In this document: piece by piece, positions 58,456 to 64,000 of the stretch | How the letters are laid out: the number at the start of each line of letters is the position of its first letter | Numbering within the stretch: position 1 is the stretch's first letter | Position numbers and translations under genes: made by a program | The notes under the pieces: model-generated | Databases searched by the model: none | What the model was told of the DNA's origin: nothing | The model's input: only the letters and a program-made list of their open reading frames with translations | From: Mixophyes australis | Lineage: Eukaryota > Chordata > Amphibia > Anura > Limnodynastidae | Assembly: GCA_036250195.1 (NCBI GenBank) | Contig: JAVHZZ010000008.1 | Coordinates: 12,495,934-12,559,933, forward strand | DNA: 64,000 nucleotides | Direction of reading: 5' to 3'

Positions 58456-58794
58456 CATACATGCCCTCCCTGAATGTCAGGGAGACTCCCTGAAATAGGG
58501 GTGATCTCCCTCACTCCCTGAAGAGTCTGGCATTCTCCCTGATGCTGAGCCAGTACAAGACGTGGTTGGCTTCGACATCTGTGGCATGATGACACAGTTT
58601 AGAAATTGTGTCCTATGTCCATGTATTGATGCCTATGGAGGTGGCCATTTTCATGGAGACCAAGATTTAATCAAAGACTGACAGGTAAGACAACATGACT
58701 TCAGTAATGGAGACAGAAATGTAAAAGACACTTTAGTCTCTAGAGATTCATTAGCTGCTTTTCTTTAACGCATAGTTGCCTACTCTCCCAGAAT
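58456..58794 (+). repeat. Right arm of a 340-bp inverted repeat
   Basis: Starts CATACATGCCCTCCCTGAAT and continues through GGGAGACTCCCTGAAATAGG to CATAGTTGCCTACTCTCCCA. Differences from the left arm include CGACATC for CGCCATC, GTTTAGAA for GTTCCGAA and CAACATG for CAATATG. Confidence 0.9.
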
Positions 58795-58986
58795 TCTCAC
58801 CCCCGCAATAGATAAGTGGCGGGGCTTAATGACACAAATATTGCGTCATCTTAGCCCCGCCTCCTGCTGTAATTGGACAAAATTGCGACAATCATTTAGG
58901 GGCGGGTCAAAATTGATGCGATTCGTCAAGTCCCGTCCCTGTACGCCCACCTCCCTGAAGCCAACGAGGAAAAGTTGGCAAGTAGG
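58771..58986 (+). mobile_element. MITE family A copy overlapping the right arm
   Basis: Starts CATAGTTGCCTACTCTCCCA, has GTGGCGGGGCTTAATGACAC and CATCTTAGCCCCGCCTCC in inverted relation, then GTACGCCCACCTCC and ends AAGTTGGCAAGTAGG. The first 24 bp are part of the inverted arm. Confidence 0.65.
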
Positions 58987-59695
58987 GTGTAACCAGATTT
59001 GGGAAGAGCAAATTTATGTGGCTGGGATATTCTTGTTGAGTGTAATATTTAGAAATTCTTGCGCACTCAGATTATGTGTCACACAAAATGCATAATATGG
59101 TTTCATCGCTTGCGAGAAGCTGCTTTTTATAAGCATTAATTTACAAATCGTTTTAAAAAAACCTTTTATTTATTAATTTATTATTATTAGTAGTATTTTT
59201 AACCTGTGATGTTCCCAATACAACGAGGGGAGAATGTGATAGATTTCTAGCTATACTAACACTATTACATCTTGTGGTATCTGGTCCTGATAACATCTTG
59301 TACACCATAAAGACACAGTATAAAAAAGTATTATCAGAGATATAGAGATACTGACCCACAGCAAATCTACCCTGGCCGGTCAGCAAGTGGTTTTAAAGCA
59401 TTTAGGTATTTAATTTACCCTTATTGTAATATATAAAACATATCATGAACTATGAAATGATGTCTTAAAGGACATTTTCATCTTCAATTATGCTTCGCTA
59501 GATCCATTACTGTACACTATTAATATCCTGACTCTCAATTTAACTAATGGATTACATTAGTGCTGTACTTTAGTACACCCTTGGGGTAAAAGTAGCCCAT
59601 GTGAAGCGTTAAAAGAAATCGGCCCTCCTGAGGCCCCATTGGACACATTTGAGACTACTGACCTCTGCTGCTTAAGGAGATAATGCTTCAGGAAT
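58987..59695. other. Intergenic sequence, nothing recognised
   Basis: AT-rich DNA without a supported feature. Confidence 0.35.
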
Positions 59696-60033
59696 GCAGC
59701 ACGTTGGCTCAGTGGTTAGCACTTCTGCCTTATATCACTGGGTCATGAGTTCAATTCCCAACCATGGCCTTATCTGTTTGGAGTTTGTATGTTCTCCCCG
59801 TGTTTGCATGGGTTTCCTCCGGGTGCTCCGGTTTCCTCCCACACTCCAAAAAAACATACCGGTAGGTTAATTGGCAGCTATTAAATTGCCCTTGATCTCT
59901 CTCGGTCTGTGTGTATGTTAGAAAATTTAGATTGTAAGCTCCAATGACGCAGGGACTGATATGAGTGAATTCTCTGTACAGCGCTGCAGATTTAGTGGCG
60001 CTATATAAATAAATAGATGATGATGATGATGAT
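59696..60033 (+). repeat. V-SINE-like SINE, full length with complete core
   Basis: GCAGCACGTTGGCTCAGTGG head, AGTTCAATTCCC box B, TTTGGAGTTTGTATGTTCTC, the complete CCTCCGGGTGCTCCGGTTTC-CTCCCACACTCC core, GATTGTAAGCTCCAATGACG and GGCGCTATATAAATAAATAG(ATG)n end. Unlike 51776-52085 it retains the CGGGTGCTCCGG part of the core. Confidence 0.88.
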
Positions 60034-61723
60034 GAGGAATGTCACTAGTGAAGTGTTTCAGCCAACAGTATCGCCCTTTCCTCCACTGCATGTTGGCGCC
60101 AGTACTGGTGTCAATAAATTACGATTCAGACTCTTGGAACAATGGTCCTGGGTGAGCTAAATATGATTTGATTTCTTGAAAATGTCGAACCGGTTGCAAA
60201 CTTGATTGTATTATACTGGTTCAAAGGCCATAAACACGTTTGCTGTACAACTGCCAAAAGAAACTGGTTGAAACATGGGATTCATAATTTGTGGCTCCCC
60301 GTTCGCAGGTCAATGTGACCATTGTGTTCGATGTTCGCCATTCATGATTCGCTATCTTGTTAAAATTTGTATTTTTAGATACTGTTTCAATAATATTTTT
60401 AAACAAGGAAAAAAAATATTTTTTTTTTTATTTTTTTTTATTCGAACAGTAAACTGGTTTGAATATGAATTTATTGAATTTAGCTTGAGGTTTTTTTGTG
60501 GAGAAATTACGGCAAATTTAAAATTTTTGTCCCAATTTAACTAACCAACTTGAGCATGTCTCTTTATCACAATGACAATAACTTAACGAGGGGGAAATGT
60601 TCACATTGCCCACTGCCTTAAAATGTGAGAGGCAAGAAAAGGTTTGAATGAGTTCTCTATACTGTAATATATCAAGTCGTTGAAAGTCCCTGATCCCCAT
60701 ATTACTGTATATCTAAAGTACATTGTGGAATGGCTTCTAATCTGTCGCTCCACTGAGTCTTTTATGCCGTACATAGCTTTCATTCAAACGTATCACATTC
60801 ACAGGGTCTAAACAATCAAACCGAGGAATTGAAAATAGTCTGTTTAATATTAACTCTGCAAAGAAACGTGGTCCAGTAAGCATTTACACACACGTGGGCA
60901 GTAGGATAAGAAATCCTGGCTTGGGATTCCAGTTCCACTTCTAAAAATAAAAAAAAATACTACTAATAATAAATTTATTTAAAAAACAAAACAAAACATA
61001 ATCCCCAACCCCAAATAACAAATCTTTGGCAGGCATTCATCATCATCATCAGCAGCAGTAGCGTTTAGATATAAAAATACTTTATTTAAATAAATGAGGC
61101 ATGTTTCTATTATTTTCCACTGCTATCGATAGGAGGACTGTGGCAGATCTTGCTCAATATGATAAACTCAACAAAACCCTTTGCCGGTGGTCATCTCTTC
61201 GTCGGCGGTAAGACCCGTTAGTATCTTAAGCTTGGTAGACACCTATGCAATCATACTTCAGATGCAATGTCTCTAATGACCAATGACTGGATTCCAGATG
61301 AGCATGCCGATTCATGCCTACATGCCTACACAATTTACCTTTATATCTGTGATATTCATATCTCATAACCATCGACTGAAAAGTCATCATTTTATGACTT
61401 TTTTTATTAATAAAACCAAATCCACAGATGTCATGTCTTTTGGTACGATAAAACATGATCATGGGAGCGTAACACTCTTGCAATATCTGACCAAACAGTG
61501 TATGAATCGTGTGATCTGTACGACAGTTGCATAGGTGGGTACCAAGCTTTATAGTCATCTGAAGAATTGTTTCCTCTATTGTAGCAGAAAGTTCTTTTAT
61601 TTGGAGAACCCATTCCCCTTTCAGTCATGCAGTAACACCAAACCCTAGAACCAGAAATTTGTGAGTCTCCCGATGTTCCAGGAAAGTAGGACACACCATC
61701 TACACAAATTAAGTTGATCACTG
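60034..61723. other. Intergenic sequence, nothing firmly recognised
   Basis: T-rich tract at 60420-60442 and a (CAT)n tract at 61027-61042, the latter perhaps a relic SINE tail. Opposing frames of 83-110 codons at 61226-61721 have no recognisable domain. Confidence 0.35.
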
Positions 61724-63038
61724 CAAATAATCACAATACGATTATATTACACTCTATATAAACATAGTACACTACACCTCCAACATGACCTGACCACTGG
61801 ACATGATCATAATACAATTCTATTACACTGTATACAGACATAGGACACTACACCCCCAACATGACCTGACCACTGGACATGATCATAATACAATTCTATT
61901 ACACTATATACAGACATAGTACACTACACCCCCAACATGACCTGACCACTGGACATGATCATAATACAATTCTATTACACTGTATACAGACATAGGACAC
62001 TACACCCCCAACATGACCTGACCACTGGACATGATCATAATACAATTCTATTACACTGTATACAGACATAGGACACTACACCCCCAACATGACCTGACCA
62101 CTGGACATGATCATAATACAATTCTATTACACTGTATACAGACATAGGACACTACACCCCCAACATGACCTGACCACTGGACATGATCATAATACAATTC
62201 TATTACACTGTATACAGACATAGGACACTGCACCCCCAACATGACCTGACCACTGGACATGATCATAATACAATTCTATTACACTGTATACAGACATAGC
62301 ACACTACACCCCCAACATGACCTGACCACTGGACATGATCATAATACAATTCTATTACACTGTATACAGACATAGGACACTACACCCCCAACATGACCTG
62401 ACCACTGGACATGATAATAATACAATTCTATTACACTGTATATAGACATAGGACACTACACCCCCAACATGACCTGATTACTGGACATGATAATAATACA
62501 ATTCTATTACACTGTATACAGACATAGCACACTACACCCCCAACATGACCTGACCACTGGACATGATCATAATACAATTCTATTACACTGTATACAGACA
62601 TAGGACACTACACCCCCAACATGACCTGACCACTGGACATGATCATAATACAATTCTATTACACTGTATACAGACATAGGACACTACACCCCCAACATGA
62701 CCTGACCACTGGACATGATAATAATACAATTCTATTACACTGTATATAGACATAGGACACTACACCCCCAACATGACCTGACCACTGGACATGATCATAA
62801 TACAATTCTATTACATTGTATACAGACATAGGACATTACACCCCCAACATGACCTGACCACTGGACATGATCATAATACAATTCTATTACACTGTATACA
62901 GACATAGGACACTACACCTCCAACATGACCTGACCACTGGACATGATCATAATACAAATCTATTACACTGTATACAGACATGGGACACTACACCTCCAAC
63001 ATGACCTGACCACTGGACTATTACACTCTATACACATA
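61724..63038. repeat. 76-bp satellite array, about 17 units
   Basis: Each unit contains ACATGATCATAATACAATTC, TATTACACTGTATACAGACA, TAGGACACTACACCCCCAAC and ATGACCTGACCACTGG, recurring every 76 bp (for example 61801 and 61877). The first and last units are the most diverged. Variants GATAATAAT and TGTATATAG occur together in the same units (about 62412-62450 and 62716-62752), showing block duplication. Confidence 0.95.
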
Positions 63039-64000
63039 TGGGAAACTCCTCTTGGTGCTCTCCTGTCAATCTTATTGATATTTGTGATGAGTATTATTAT
63101 TGTCAGGGCACGCATAAAATAGGGACATACAAGGTAGACAAAATAAAAGGAATACAAAGTGCTCACAAGAAAGCAACTTGGTGAAGACTGTTCCTTACAG
63201 TTATGCGGACAAAAGAGTGGACAAGGAAAGCATAATAGTCCGTCCTTACTTTTGAGAAAACAAACCAATTGACTTAGAAATTCCACTCTGTCAACAGCGG
63301 TGCATCATTACAGAACAAGTCTAATGTTAGATTTGTTCAACACACATCATTATAAAGATCTATTTTTATATCGCTGCCTACATACTGTATTCTGAATTTG
63401 TTGCATAAAAACCTTTATTTGTTTTACCATCTTTACACCTCAGAATTTAATGCTGGTTTCTATTTAAAATGCATGTTGAGTGGGAGGGAATAAAGAAACA
63501 TAAGTGTACAGTACGATCCCACAGTTACTCCTTTGTCGCTAATACTACCCTTCGCTATGCTAGAGAATTCTTTCACAGGTAAAGCATCCCAAAAATCGCT
63601 GCGTGGGAGCAACATACTGATTACAGTCACGTAAAAATAACAATGTCATGCAGACGTGGAAATTAGACTCTTATTGCTTAGAAATCAAAAGTACAGTTAG
63701 TGAATTCCTAGAAGCTGGAAACACGGCCTTATGCAAAATTCAGGGGCTGCTTCTATATTTTTGTTTATACTTGAAAGTTCTCAGTATTGTTGTACCTCCA
63801 ACTCTAAAACCAAATACCAGTTTTTGAAGTTCATTTCCAACATCACAAAACTGCAATCCTGCAGCACAAATGCTGTTTTGTGATATCGCGGTTTCTTTTG
63901 TCATGTTCTGTGTCTGCAGCTTCTGCAGTCTCTTCTCTTTCTGACTGTACTACACCATCCGGTAGCTGCACAGAAATGCCAGTCACAAATGGCTGCTTTA
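63039..64000. other. Intergenic sequence to window end
   Basis: Nothing recognised. The 107-codon minus-strand frame 62963-63286 begins beyond the satellite and ends within it and has no known domain. Confidence 0.35.

Overview
This window looks like a gene-poor stretch of a vertebrate nuclear genome, most likely a frog or other amphibian. The sequence is AT-rich and has no credible long open reading frame, no operon-like structure and no exon chain that I can recognise. The lineage call rests on its repeats: several V-SINE-like tRNA-derived SINEs ending in a GCGCTATATAAATA(ATG)n tail, many short palindromic DNA transposons, a Tc1-like element, a non-autonomous Helitron, an L2-like LINE fragment and LTR-type retroelement pieces. 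That mixture is familiar from anuran genomes. The exact species cannot be told from the sequence.

Layout. 0-13 kb: a pogo/Tigger-like deletion derivative with TA target duplication (202-651), two LTR-like regions (2.9-3.1 and 3.8-4.6 kb), an hAT-type MITE with an 8-bp target duplication (6519-6951), SINE fragments and a palindromic MITE (12606-13145). 13.8-18.3 kb: a 147-149-bp satellite array (about 7 copies) and a 17-bp minisatellite. 18.3-36 kb: scattered MITEs in at least four families, a 43-44-bp array of CCAAT-containing units, and repeated copies of a GC-rich element with CATACTTGCCAAC ends (family A). 36.9-38 kb: two fold-back structures, one interrupted by a SINE. 40.4-41.0 kb: a complete non-autonomous Helitron. 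42.6-44.6 kb: a 2,012-bp solo LTR with perfect 5-bp target duplication, sitting inside another MITE and filled with hairpin-forming direct repeats. 45.7-46.4 kb: a 35-bp minisatellite. 48.6-49.3 kb: a 5'-truncated L2-like LINE on the minus strand. 53.5-53.9 kb: a 415-bp palindromic MITE with a TTAGGG-like centre. 55.4-56.6 kb: a broken Tc1-like transposon whose own transposase codons were expanded into a 22-unit minisatellite. 57.3-58.8 kb: 340-bp inverted arms about 97% identical. 61.7-63.0 kb: a 76-bp satellite of about 17 copies.

No host gene is annotated. All open reading frames of 60-205 codons either fall in repeats or look like chance. The interest of the window lies in repeat birth and nesting: three separate arrays whose source sequence or parental repeat can be traced within the window, several datable nested insertions, and an LTR whose leader appears built from repeated RNA hairpins. 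Family names are given only where termini or protein motifs support them; otherwise families are labelled A-F for use within this annotation.
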